NCBI GenBank assembly: GCA_949498175.1
Contig: CATDDF010000003.1
Location: 1 to 47,661, forward strand
Length of the DNA stretch: 47,661 nt
From: Alphaproteobacteria bacterium
GTDB lineage: Bacteria > Pseudomonadota > Alphaproteobacteria > RS24
Reading direction: 5' to 3'
The translations under genes were made by a program, and so were the position numbers. Under the pieces are notes generated by a model that saw only the letters and a program-made list of their open reading frames with translations, had not been told where the DNA came from and did no database searches. Position 1 is the stretch's first letter, and each line of letters begins with the position of its first letter. Shown one piece after another: positions 9,948-26,100 of the stretch.

Positions 9948-11692
9948 GTATTCAACTCACCGTTCCCCCGAAAAGGGAACTCAAACCTAGAATTGTCGTA
10001 TTTGGAGTCGGAGGTGCCGGCTGCAATGCGGTCAATAATATGATTGCCGCCGGTCTCGAAGGGGTCGATTTTGTCGTCGCCAATACCGATGCGCAATCAC
10101 TGAGCAATAATGCTGCCGACCGGCGTATTCAAATCGGTTCAAAACTGACGGAAGGCCTCGGCGCAGGTGCCGATCCTGAAATCGGTAAAGCCGCCGCTGA
10201 AGAAACTATGGCGGAAATTGTCGATATGCTGCAAGGCTCGCATATGGCCTTTGTCACAGCCGGTATGGGCGGCGGCACGGGCACGGGTGCAGCGCCGGTG
10301 ATTGCCCGCGCCGCGCGCGAGCAAGGCATTTTGACGGTCGGCGTGATTACCAAGCCGTTTGACTTTGAAGGCGGTCGGCGTATGCGTGCGGCCACTGCCG
10401 GTATTGAAGAACTGGCCAAAGAAGTCGATACGCTGATTATCATTCCGAACCAAAATCTGTTCCGCATTGCCAATGCGCAGACGACATTTGCCGAGGCATT
10501 TGCCATGGCCGATGAAGTGCTGCATTCAGGCGTTGCCGGTATCACCGATTTGATGGTCAAGCCGGGTCTCATCAATCTCGATTTTGCCGATGTCAAAACG
10601 GTGATGAATGAAATGGGCAAGGCGATGATGGGCACAGGCGAAGCCGAGGGCGACAAGCGTGCCACGGAAGCCGCCGAAGCTGCCATTGCCAATCCGCTTT
10701 TGGAAGATGTCTCCATGCAGGGCGCGCGTGGCGTGCTCATCAACATTACCGGCGGCGATGATATGACGTTGTATGAAGTTGATGAAGCGGCCAATCGCAT
10801 TCGTGACGAGGTTGACCCTGAATGCAATATCATTATCGGTTCGACCTTTGATGATGCGTTGCGCGGCACCATGCGTGTATCGGTGGTGGCGACGGGCATT
10901 GAAGCCGGTGCGCAATTAAAAGCACTGGATGGTGGTCAGGCCAATCCGCAGGTGATTGCCATGACACCGGGTGAAGCGGAAGCTGATATTGCTGCCGATA
11001 TGCCTGCTGAGATGGAGCCGGCGGCCTCGCCAATGGCACCGATGGGCGAAGAAACAGAGATTGTTCCGACGCCGGAAGCGACCCCGGCAAGCTCAGGCCA
11101 GGAAGGCGAATTGCCCGGTTTCCTGACCGGTCAGCAAGCCGAAAAACCGGTGCGTCCGGCGATTTCCAAGCGTAAACGCTCATTTATTGACCGTGTCTTC
11201 GGTAATAAGAAAGCACCGCCGCCCGAGCAGAGCAAAGCCATGCCGAAAACCGATATGGCCGAAGCAGCGGTTGCAGAGCCGGTTGCACCGGCGGCGCCTT
11301 TGGAAGTGGCCGAAATTCCGGCTGCTCAACCACAAGTGCAAGAGCAGCCTGCGGCGTCGATTGATGAGTTGGACGCGCCGCAAGATGCGCCAACCCAAAT
11401 TGTGGCGCAAGCCGAAGCACCGGCGGTGACAGCAGAAGCGGAAGCTGCGCCGTCGCTTGAATTGTCAACATCTGAAGCTGAGGACATCTCGGAAGCTATT
11501 GAGGAAGTCGCGGAAGCCCCCAAAGCTGCCGAGACTGCCGAAGCCCCGAAAGCACCTGAAGTATCAGCGCCCAGTGTTGATGCGGTTGCAGTGCAGCCGG
11601 TTGTGCAAACCACGATGGATACCGGGCCGACCATGTCGAGCGGGTCGTTTGAAGGCGACCAGTTGGATATTCCGGCCTTTTTGCGTCGGTAG
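9944..11692 (+). CDS. ftsZ: Cell division protein FtsZ with long C-terminal linker
   Basis: [27 protein letters not shown]-terminal peptide LDIPAFLRR. Confidence 0.98.
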   Translation: MSIQLTVPPKRELKPRIVVFGVGGAGCNAVNNMIAAGLEGVDFVVANTDAQSLSNNAADRRIQIGSKLTEGLGAGADPEIGKAAAEETMAEIVDMLQGSHMAFVTAGMGGGTGTGAAPVIARAAREQGILTVGVITKPFDFEGGRRMRAATAGIEELAKEVDTLIIIPNQNLFRIANAQTTFAEAFAMADEVLHSGVAGITDLMVKPGLINLDFADVKTVMNEMGKAMMGTGEAEGDKRATEAAEAAIANPLLEDVSMQGARGVLINITGGDDMTLYEVDEAANRIRDEVDPECNIIIGSTFDDALRGTMRVSVVATGIEAGAQLKALDGGQANPQVIAMTPGEAEADIAADMPAEMEPAASPMAPMGEETEIVPTPEATPASSGQEGELPGFLTGQQAEKPVRPAISKRKRSFIDRVFGNKKAPPPEQSKAMPKTDMAEAAVAEPVAPAAPLEVAEIPAAQPQVQEQPAASIDELDAPQDAPTQIVAQAEAPAVTAEAEAAPSLELSTSEAEDISEAIEEVAEAPKAAETAEAPKAPEVSAPSVDAVAVQPVVQTTMDTGPTMSSGSFEGDQLDIPAFLRR

Positions 11693-11700
11693 AAAACGCG

Positions 11701-11721
11701 CGGCGCGGTTTAACTGCGCCG
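11701..11721 (+). terminator. Strong hairpin downstream of ftsZ (possible terminator or stabiliser, no clear U-tract)
   Basis: CGGCGCGGTTTAACTGCGCCG stem-loop 8 nt after the ftsZ stop. Confidence 0.4.
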
Positions 11722-11779
11722 TATGATTTGGCTTTAAGCCATTTATACACGTCGGGCAGGCGCGCCTTATGCTTTCTCC

Positions 11780-12274
11780 ATGCGCCTGTCCGACCATTTC
11801 TATCTATATGAGATGACGCGATCGCAATTGGCGACGCGCCACAATATCGCCAATCAGCCAAATGCCGGTCAAATTGACGCATTACGGCATTTATGCGTCG
11901 AGGTGCTGGAACCGGTGCGGCGGCATTTTGGTGTGCCGATTGTGCCGAGCAGTGGCTTTCGCAGCATGGCATTGAACCGGCTTTTGGGCAGTCAGGATTC
12001 CAGTAGCCATTGCGCCGGTGAGGCGGTGGATTTTGAGGTTATCGGCGTGGGTAATTTGGTTCTGGCGCATTGGATGGCGGAGAACCTCGTTTTTGACCAA
12101 TTAATTTTGGAATATCCACAGGCCGATGACGAGCGTGCCGGTTGGCTTCATATATCTTATAAGCACACAGAAAACCGCGCTCAGTGCTTGACTCGACATC
12201 AAAACGGTTATGCGCGTGGATTGCCAAGACTGCAAAATGTTCTACAAAAGTTCCCAAAGGCGCAGAAAACGTAA
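11780..12274 (+). CDS. Peptidase M15-like (D-Ala-D-Ala carboxypeptidase/endolysin-type) protein, no evident signal peptide
   Basis: SGFRS...SSHCAGEAVDF and GWLHISYK, the zinc-ligand pattern of the M15 family. Confidence 0.75.
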   Translation: MRLSDHFYLYEMTRSQLATRHNIANQPNAGQIDALRHLCVEVLEPVRRHFGVPIVPSSGFRSMALNRLLGSQDSSSHCAGEAVDFEVIGVGNLVLAHWMAENLVFDQLILEYPQADDERAGWLHISYKHTENRAQCLTRHQNGYARGLPRLQNVLQKFPKAQKT

Positions 12275-12368
12275 CAAAAGGCAATAAACTGTTATTTGTC
12301 GTGCCTTAGGTGCTTTTGTAGAACAGGCTCATGGAAAGCCCCAAGCGGGGCATTTATGAGGAAACCGC

Positions 12369-13349
12369 ATGGCACCCCCCCCCGCCAGTATTGCCGAGAT
12401 GACGGAACAGTTTACCGCTGCGCCGCTTTCTGCTTTGCCGCAAGCGGCGCGTTTGGGTGTCCGGCAAACAACCGTTGCCGAGGCGGCGACGCTGAGCGGC
12501 ATCGGTTTGCACTCCGGTCGCCAAGTCAATGTGCGTTTGCTGCCTGCCGCTGCCAATACGGGCATTGTTTTCCTTCGTACGGATATTGAAGACCAGAGCG
12601 AAGCGCTTATCCCGGCACTGTGCGCCAGTGTTTGCGAAGTGACCTTATCTTCAAAAATCGGCAATCGTTTTGGCCATGTGGTCGGCACGGTAGAACATTT
12701 AATGGCTGCTTTTGCGGGTTTGCGCATTGATAATGCGATTGTTGAAATTGACGCGGCTGAAGTGCCGATTATGGATGGCAGCGCCAAACCTTTTGTTGAC
12801 CTTATCAACCGCGCCGGTATTCGTGAATTGGGTGTGTCGCGCCGTGTGGTGCGGGTCACGAAGCCTGTGCGTGTCGAAAATGGCGACGCTTATTGCGAAT
12901 TAATTCCGGATAATGAGCGCGTCTTCGAAGCTGAGATTGATTTTGATTGCGGCGCCATTGGTCGCCAATCTTATGCACTGACCCTTGATCAGGGTGATTT
13001 TGACACTGATGTCGTCAATGCCCGCACGTTCTGCATGGCGCAGCAAGTGGAAGACATGCACAAAGCCGGTCTGGCGCTTGGCGGTTCTATGGACAATGCC
13101 ATTGTGGTTGACGGTGACGAGGTTTTGAACGAAGAGGGTCTGCGCTCGGCGGATGAATTCGTACAGCACAAATTGCTCGATGCTATTGGTGATTTATATC
13201 TGATGGGCATGCCGCTTATCGGTCGCTATCGCGGCTATAAGTCGGGTCATGCCCTTCACAATCGATTGCTCAATGCATTATTTGCTGATGAAACTTGCTT
13301 TGAGCTGGTTGAATTGGCGTCAGACGATGCCGTTCTGGCCGCTGAATAA
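12369..13349 (+). CDS. lpxC: UDP-3-O-acyl-N-acetylglucosamine deacetylase LpxC
   Basis: SGIGLHSGRQVNVRLLPA, VGTVEHLMAAFAGLRIDNA, HKLLDAIGDLYLMG; start may instead be ATG 12399. Confidence 0.96.
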   Translation: MAPPPASIAEMTEQFTAAPLSALPQAARLGVRQTTVAEAATLSGIGLHSGRQVNVRLLPAAANTGIVFLRTDIEDQSEALIPALCASVCEVTLSSKIGNRFGHVVGTVEHLMAAFAGLRIDNAIVEIDAAEVPIMDGSAKPFVDLINRAGIRELGVSRRVVRVTKPVRVENGDAYCELIPDNERVFEAEIDFDCGAIGRQSYALTLDQGDFDTDVVNARTFCMAQQVEDMHKAGLALGGSMDNAIVVDGDEVLNEEGLRSADEFVQHKLLDAIGDLYLMGMPLIGRYRGYKSGHALHNRLLNALFADETCFELVELASDDAVLAAE

Positions 13350-13446
13350 GCCGTTTTAAACTTTTCTTTTTGCTCGGTTGTGCCAATCATGCTGGCTTCG
13401 CAGCTTATGATGCAGTAAAACAAGCCATCTGGAAGTGCGGAATCAC

Positions 13447-14268
13447 ATGAAAAATTTGATGGCAAAAATTCGTTTCTCCTTAAGTTTTGCGGCGGTGCTC
13501 TGTGTGGCGGCTTGCGGTGGCGCGCAGATTGAAGCCGAATATGTCGAGCGTCCCGTCGAGCAAATATACAATAGCGCGCATGAAGAATTGGCACTGGGCA
13601 ATTATATTCTCGCGACGCAAGAATTTGATGAGGTGGAGCGCCAGCACCCTTATTCGCTATGGGCGCGCCGTGCTATGGTGATGGCCGCTTATACCTATTA
13701 CCTGCAAAACAAATATGATGAAGCGACCGCCACGGCGCGCCGCTTTCTCGCGCTTTATCCCGGCAATAAACAAGCAGCTTATGCATATTATCTGATTGCC
13801 ATGTCGCAATATGAACGGATTTCCGACGTCAGCCGCGACCAGCAAACCACGGAACTGGCAATGATTGCCTTGCAGGAAGTGGTGCGCCGCTATCCCGATT
13901 CTGACTATGCCCGTGATGCTTTATTGAAGATTGATCTGACAAAAGACAATCTTGCCGGCAAAGAAATGAGTGTCGGGCGCTTTTATCTCAATCGCCGCGA
14001 ATATGCCGCCGCCGCAGGGCGCTTCCGCAATGTGATTGAAAGATATGGGCGCACCAGCCATGTGCCCGAAGCGCTGCATCGCTTGACCGAGGTTTATATG
14101 TCATTGGGCATTACGGCCGAAGCACAAAATTCAGCCGCCGTATTGGGTTTTAATTATCCCAACAGCCAGTGGTATCGCGACAGTTATTCGATTTTGGTAG
14201 AGCGAGACTTAAAGCCGGTGAAAGACGAAAAATCATGGATAAGCCGCGCCATTGACCGGATTTTATAG
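13447..14268 (+). CDS. bamD: Outer membrane assembly lipoprotein BamD
   Basis: Lipobox-like CVAACGG, TPR repeats, YNSAHEELALGNYILATQEFDEVERQHPYSLWA. Confidence 0.93.
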   Translation: MKNLMAKIRFSLSFAAVLCVAACGGAQIEAEYVERPVEQIYNSAHEELALGNYILATQEFDEVERQHPYSLWARRAMVMAAYTYYLQNKYDEATATARRFLALYPGNKQAAYAYYLIAMSQYERISDVSRDQQTTELAMIALQEVVRRYPDSDYARDALLKIDLTKDNLAGKEMSVGRFYLNRREYAAAAGRFRNVIERYGRTSHVPEALHRLTEVYMSLGITAEAQNSAAVLGFNYPNSQWYRDSYSILVERDLKPVKDEKSWISRAIDRIL

Positions 14269-14277
14269 GGCGCGGGC

Positions 14278-19876
<5,599 letters not shown>

Positions 19877-19884
19877 AACTTACT

Positions 19885-20709
19885 TTATCGCTTAAAGCAG
19901 AGGCTCGTCCATGCCTCTATGACAATTTTCTGCTCGACCACCAAATCATGCGAACGATAACGCGCGATCACACGGCGCGCTTGCTCATTAAGTATGCCGG
20001 ACACAATCACCCGCCCATGTGGGGTTAAATGGCGTTTGAAATCAGCGGCCAAATCACGCAATGGCGCGGCCAGTATATTGGCTAATATCAAATCAAAGCG
20101 CTTTGCCTGATAAGCGCGATGCGCCATGCCCTCAGCCGTGAAGCAATGAATGCGCGGAGCAACGCCATTCAAGCGGGCATTGGTTCTTGTCACGGCGACG
20201 GCGGTCGGGTCATTATCACTGGCGAGAATATGGCACGCGCCCGTTTTGGCGGCTGCAATGGCCAGCACGCCCGAGCCGCAGCCAATATCGGCAATATGGT
20301 GCGGCGCATGTGCTTTCATATGCACAGCCATCAAAGCCAAGCACCCTTGTGTTGTGCCGTGATGGCCGGAGCCGAAAGCATTACCGGCTTGCATTTCAAT
20401 ATTGCGCCAAGCACCGGCGCGTGGCGCATCATGGCTACCATGCAAATAGAACGGCGGCACAATGACCGGCGGCAGGCCTTTTTGGCTTTCGCTGACCCAA
20501 TCCTTATCGGGCAATGGTGCCAAATCGGCAATCGCATCAGTCGGTAAAGCGAGCGCCCCCACATTCGGTTCCGTTTCAAAATAAACCTCGAAACGCGTCG
20601 CTTCATTATCAACATCGGTGGCCCATATGGTCGCGCCGAAATTCTCGAGCGCGGTCTCCGCGGCTTCCTTGTCGATGGTGGTAAATGTCAGTTTCCAAGC
20701 GCTGGGCAT
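19885..20709 (-). CDS. prmA: Ribosomal protein L11 methyltransferase PrmA
   Basis: AFGSGHHGTTQGCL, IADIGCGSGVLAIAAAKTGA, LILANILAAPL. Confidence 0.94.
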   Translation of the reverse strand: MPSAWKLTFTTIDKEAAETALENFGATIWATDVDNEATRFEVYFETEPNVGALALPTDAIADLAPLPDKDWVSESQKGLPPVIVPPFYLHGSHDAPRAGAWRNIEMQAGNAFGSGHHGTTQGCLALMAVHMKAHAPHHIADIGCGSGVLAIAAAKTGACHILASDNDPTAVAVTRTNARLNGVAPRIHCFTAEGMAHRAYQAKRFDLILANILAAPLRDLAADFKRHLTPHGRVIVSGILNEQARRVIARYRSHDLVVEQKIVIEAWTSLCFKR

Positions 20710-20726
20710 AAGCGGTCATGCGGCCG

Positions 20727-23072
20727 TCAGTGCTTTTCGACATAATTATCGAGCACTTTTTTGGTTCCCGCTTTTTCAAATGCGACGGTCAACTTATTGC
20801 CTTCAATCGCCTCAATGCGGCCATAGCCGAATTTTTGGTGGAATATGCGCTCACCGCGCTTAAACGCGCTGGTGCTCATGGAAGAAACAACCGGTTCGGC
20901 GCGCGCATTAATGGTCGGCGGCGCGCTTTGTTTGTAAGAACTGCGATTGTTTTGCGCCCGTTGCCAGCCGGGGCTGTTATAGCTGGACGTCGAAAAATCA
21001 TTATTGAAGCGGCTTTGGTTCGAAAAACCGCCAACCGCATGGTCGCTTTCAGCCACTTCGACATGGTCTTGCGGCAATTCATCGATAAAGCGCGACGGCA
21101 AAGCCGAGTTCCACTGGCCGTGCGTGCGACGATTGCCGGCAAAGCTGATGGTGGCGCGCTGTTTGGCGCGGGTAATGCCGACATAAGCGAGGCGGCGTTC
21201 TTCTTCCAAGCCTTTTGTGCCGCTTTCGTCGAGGCTGCGCTGGTGGGGAAACAAGCCCTCTTCCCAACCGGGCAGGAACACGCTTTCAAATTCCAACCCT
21301 TTGGCGGCGTGCAGCGTCATGATGGAGACTTTATCTTCATTGTCATCATTGGCTGCTTCCATGACTAAAGAAATATGTTCAAGATAGCCGGTCAGCGTCT
21401 CAAACTCTTCCATAGAGCGCACAAGTTCTTTCAAGTTTTCCAACTTGCCCGGCGCATCGGGTGATTTATCGGCCTGCCACATGGCGGTATAGCCGCTTTC
21501 ATCGAGCACCAGTTCGGCCAACTCCGTATGCGTCATGGTATCGACCAATGAGCGCCAATGGGTGACGGCCCGCACAAAGCCGGTCAAAGCGCGCCGCGCG
21601 GCCGGTTTCAACTCTTCCGTATCGATAATGTCTTCAGCCATGCGGAACAGCGATTTGCCTTGCCCGCGCGCCGCATTTTGCAGCGTCTGCATGGCGACAT
21701 TGCCGAGGCCACGGCGCGGCTTATTGCAAATCCGTTCAAAAGCCAAATCATCGTCGATTTGCGCAATCAGCCGCAAATAAGCATTGGCATCGCGAATTTC
21801 CGCGCGTTCATAAAAGCGCGGGCCGCCAATCACGCGATAGGGAATGCCCAAAGAAATAAAACGGTCTTCAAATTCGCGCATTTGGAATGAGGCGCGCACC
21901 AGAACCGCCATTTCATTAAGCGCCTGACCGCTGCGTTGATAGGCTTCAATGTCATCGGCCGTCATGCGTGCCTCTTCTTCGCCATCCCATACGCCGCGTA
22001 CTTTTACCGGGTCGCCATCTTCATTGCTGTCGGTCCAGAGGGTTTTGCCGAGGCGGCTCTCATTGGCGGCAATCAGGCCGGAGGCGGCACCCAAAATATG
22101 CGGTGTTGAGCGGTAATTGCGTTCCAGCCGTATTACTTGCGCGCCTTCAAAATCCTTTTCGAAGCGCAAAATATTGTCGACCTCGGCACCGCGCCAGCCG
22201 TAAATTGATTGGTCATCATCGCCGACGCAGCAAATATTAATGTGCCCCTGCGCCAGCAAACGCAGCCAGAGATATTGCACCGCATTCGTGTCTTGATATT
22301 CATCGACCAAAATATGTTTGAAACGTTGCTGATACTCGCTCAGCACCGCTTCATTTTCGCGAAACAGGCGCAAACATTCGAGCAGCAAATCGCCGAAATC
22401 GGCGGCATTGAGTATTTTCAACCGTTTTTGATAATCGGCATAAAGCTTACCGCCCAAGCCATTGGCAAAAAAACCGGCTTCGCCTTCCGGCACATTTTCA
22501 GGCATCCAGCCACGGTTTTTCCAGCGATCAATCAAAATCGCCATTTGTCGTGCCGGCCAGCGCTTTTCATCGATATTCTCGGCCTGAATAAGCTGTTTCA
22601 GCAGCCTTATTTGGTCATCGGTGTCGAGAATGGTGAAATCGGGCCGTAAATCGACCAATTCGGCGTGAATCCTCAATACTTTCGCCGATAATGAGTGAAA
22701 TGTCCCTAGCCAGGGCATGCCCTCAACGGTTTCGCCAAGCATTTGGCCGATGCGCTCCTTCATTTCGCGCGCCGCCTTATTGGTAAAGGTAACGGCGAGA
22801 ATTTGGCTCGGCCAAGCCTGTTGCGTGGCAATCTTAAAAGCAATGCGCGTGGTCAGCGCGCGTGTCTTACCGGTGCCGGCACCGGCCAGCAAGAGAAGCG
22901 GCCCGTCATCGGCGGTGACGGCAGCTTTTTGCTCATCATTCAACCCGTCGAGCAAAGGCTCAAGGCGGCGCGCCTGTCCGGCCGCGCTGGCGCGCTCAGA
23001 TATGCTGCCACCTTGCGGCTGCGGCGCAGGGGGTGGGGCGTCAGCGCCCAAATCGAACGGGTCGTTTTCCAT
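20727..23072 (-). CDS. uvrD: UvrD/PcrA-type superfamily I DNA helicase
   Basis: LLLAGAGTGKTRALTTRIA, VDEYQDTNAVQY, SIMTLHAAKGLEFESVFLPG. Confidence 0.96.
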   Translation of the reverse strand: MENDPFDLGADAPPPAPQPQGGSISERASAAGQARRLEPLLDGLNDEQKAAVTADDGPLLLLAGAGTGKTRALTTRIAFKIATQQAWPSQILAVTFTNKAAREMKERIGQMLGETVEGMPWLGTFHSLSAKVLRIHAELVDLRPDFTILDTDDQIRLLKQLIQAENIDEKRWPARQMAILIDRWKNRGWMPENVPEGEAGFFANGLGGKLYADYQKRLKILNAADFGDLLLECLRLFRENEAVLSEYQQRFKHILVDEYQDTNAVQYLWLRLLAQGHINICCVGDDDQSIYGWRGAEVDNILRFEKDFEGAQVIRLERNYRSTPHILGAASGLIAANESRLGKTLWTDSNEDGDPVKVRGVWDGEEEARMTADDIEAYQRSGQALNEMAVLVRASFQMREFEDRFISLGIPYRVIGGPRFYERAEIRDANAYLRLIAQIDDDLAFERICNKPRRGLGNVAMQTLQNAARGQGKSLFRMAEDIIDTEELKPAARRALTGFVRAVTHWRSLVDTMTHTELAELVLDESGYTAMWQADKSPDAPGKLENLKELVRSMEEFETLTGYLEHISLVMEAANDDNEDKVSIMTLHAAKGLEFESVFLPGWEEGLFPHQRSLDESGTKGLEEERRLAYVGITRAKQRATISFAGNRRTHGQWNSALPSRFIDELPQDHVEVAESDHAVGGFSNQSRFNNDFSTSSYNSPGWQRAQNNRSSYKQSAPPTINARAEPVVSSMSTSAFKRGERIFHQKFGYGRIEAIEGNKLTVAFEKAGTKKVLDNYVEKH

Positions 23073-23150
23073 CCATCTCACCTAATTTGATTCGCTCACT
23101 ATAGCATTTCGTGCATTTAGGCCGAACCTATCTAGCCAATCACTTGCGAC

Positions 23151-23180
23151 ATTGTTAGTCTCGGCATTCGAGATAACAAT
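23151..23180. promoter_or_regulatory. Near-perfect inverted repeat in the uvrD/asmA divergent intergenic region
   Basis: ATTGTTAGTCTCG-GCATT-CGAGATAACAAT: 12 paired positions with one bulged base, 8 nt before the asmA start codon. Confidence 0.6.
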
Positions 23181-23188
23181 AGGTCGTC

Positions 23189-26100
23189 ATGCCGCGCTTT
23201 CCCTATCTTTCTTCCATTTTTCTGCTGCTGTCATTGGTCATGGCCGCTGTGATTGTGCCGAATAAGGCGCGAATTCTGCCGCCGGTGCAACAAATCGAAA
23301 GCGATTTATCGACGCGCTTTGACGGCGCAGTGAAAATCGACGGTGCTGTGCGCTTGCGTTTTTTACCGCGGCCACAGCTCATTATCGACAAGGTCAGCTT
23401 CAGCGACAGTAAAGACGCTGAGGCATTGTTCGCTGCCACCATACCGCGCCTGGTTATTGACTTGAATGTGACCGAATTGGTGCAGGGGCGCTTCTCATCG
23501 CGCTCTTTCGCCTTGCTCAGGCCAAATGTGCAAATGCGATTGGCTGACCGCCCCGCCGCTTTGCTGGCCGGATTGCACGGCGTATCATCGCCGCCGATAG
23601 ACATATTGAATGGCGATTTTCGCATTATCGGTCTCGACCCGCTGCGACCATCACATGAGACAAAAATAGCGGAAATGTCGATCAAGCTTGCGGGCAAACA
23701 GGCCGATGGCACAATGTCGCTCCTGCTACAAAAATCACTGTCGAGCGGTCAAATAGGGCAGTTGCGCTTGACCATTGGCGCAATGGCAAGCGAGACCCAA
23801 ATTAACCTCACTCTCGGTCTCGGTATTAATGAGCAGTTTCAATTTAACGGCTTTTTGTCTGGCCTCGATGCGCAATGGCGGCTCGATGGCGAGGTTGAAT
23901 TAATGTCTGACAATATGCTCGCCAATGCCATTGAGGCCCGCTTGCCGGTCAGTCTGCTGCCCGACGGAAGGCGGCTCGCCCTGTCGGGTTTGGTGCGCGG
24001 TTCGTCATCCGGTTTGCGTTCTGACAGTTTGGAAATCGAAGCGCTTAACACAATTTTTCGCGCGCGCATGGCATTAAACTGGCCGCGCCGCGCCGGAGAA
24101 ACACCAATGCTAGACGGGCGTTTGTCTACCGGATCCGTCAATCTTGATTTGATGCGCCCGAATTTCGATTTAAGAACCCAGGCTTTGCTCGGCCAATTGT
24201 GGCGTACTCTCGCTCCCGATCTTGCCATATCTATGACGCTGGAAGCTACGCGCTTTACCATTGGCGGTGAAACCGGCTCCGATCTGTCTGCCGATATTGA
24301 GCAAAAGGCCGAAATATTGCGGGTGCAGCGACTAAATCTTAATTTGCCGTTCCGTTCATCTTTATTGGCCTCGGGGCGTTTCAGCCTGGCCGATGAAAAC
24401 CCAGCATTTGAAGGAAATTTCTCTGCCCGTTCTTCCGATACATTGGCTTTGCTGCTGTGGCTCGGCAATCGATATGGCGTGGATTTTTCAGCCCTAGCCG
24501 AGACGGTTGACGAAGCTCAATTTCAGCGCACCTCATTGGTCGGCGATGTGACCTTCGACAATAACGGCCTGGACTTGAAGGGTCTGGCCGGTCGTCTCGG
24601 CGATGACTATTTTTCGTCAGAGATAAAACTGTCTGATTTGGCAGTGCAAGAGGCGGATATAATGTTCAATATCAATCGACTCGATTTGGCCGATTGGGGC
24701 ATCGTAACCGGCGGCTCTGCGGCACGCGATGGAGGTCTTGTGAGCATTTGGCCGCAAATCAATCGCTTATTGGGCGACCTCATGCACGAAGCTAATGCGC
24801 GGCGCTTGATTGATTTTGACATAAATGTCGGCCGCGTATTTGCCGATACGCGGCGCATCGGGTCGGCGCGTATTGAAGGGCGGTTAAATGACCGCGCCTT
24901 AGAGCTTGAAACGCTGCATCTGGCAAATTTTGATAATGCCGATATTCGTTTGGCGGGCCGCGTGAATTATGATGCCGCTTTGGCCTATGGGACACTGGCA
25001 TTGTCGGCTGAAAGCGACTCGTCAGAATGGCTGCGTGAACCGATATTTTCGCTTTTTGCCCCGCTTGACTTTACTGCCGCAGCTGCCAGCCGCCTTGCCG
25101 TTGAAATAAATCTCACGGCGCCGGAGTCTGCGGATTGGCCGAAGGTTTTATATTCAGCGACGGGTGATATTGGTGGCGCGGAACTTGACCTCACAATGAG
25201 TACGCCGACCCGGTCGCTTGCCTATGTGGAAAGCGGTACGGAAATGAAGCTCGCCTTGAAAGGTGCGGCGAATGACATGGCACGATTGTTTTTACTGCCT
25301 GCCTCCTATAACGATGCAGCGCTTGGTGACATGCGGTTAGATTTGACTGCATCGGGCAATGATTTGTTTTCACTAGCCACTGACATGGTGCTGGCCAATG
25401 ACCGTCTGGCCTTGAACGGAACATTGCGGGCAGGAACAGGCGGCAATTCTCTAGCGGGGGCGCTGGAGTTTGATTTGGCGCAATTTTTGCCCTTGCTCGC
25501 GCCGGCCAGTGATTGGTCGCCTGTGGCGGCGCGGGGCAAGGTTCAACTTATTGCCGCGCCTGAAAATACCAGCTTTTCAGGTCTTGAGATGAATTTCAGT
25601 GGCGGGCGCGTTTCAGGCGAGGGGGTTTTGCAAAGCGGCGACGCCCTGCCGCGCCTGAATATGAATATGGCGGTCGAGAATGTCGATTTGAGTTGGTTGT
25701 TGCCGATGCGAGAAGCGGAAAATTGGAACGAGGGTCAGCTACGCTGGGCTTTGTTTGGGCGCAGCAATGCCGATATTCAGTTACGCGCGATAAATTCGCG
25801 CTTCGGGCCGATAATGCTCGACAATCTGAGCGGACGGTTGAAATTGACCGAAGGTGTATTGGAAGCGCCGGAAGTCACGCTCAATCTTTTGGGTGGCACA
25901 ATGACAGCCAATGTTTTGGCCGAGGGCGGTTTCTTGACACCGCGCTTTGCCATTAATGCCCAATTTGCCGAGATTAACCCGACATCGCTTATCGCGGCGC
26001 AATATGGCAATGCCCTGGTCGATGCGCCGGTGAGCGGCTCTCTTATGTTGGAAGGTCGCGGCAGCAGCGCCCGTGCCGTCATGGCGGCGTTGAGCGGGGA

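Noticed and set aside
10129-10899. 256-aa Ser/Ala/Pro-rich minus-strand ORF opposite ftsZ
   Set aside because: Composition is a reverse-frame artefact of ftsZ codons.
11184-11634. Several small ORFs within the ftsZ linker region on both strands
   Set aside because: Low-complexity Ala/Glu/Pro codons open multiple frames; no SD or conserved motif.
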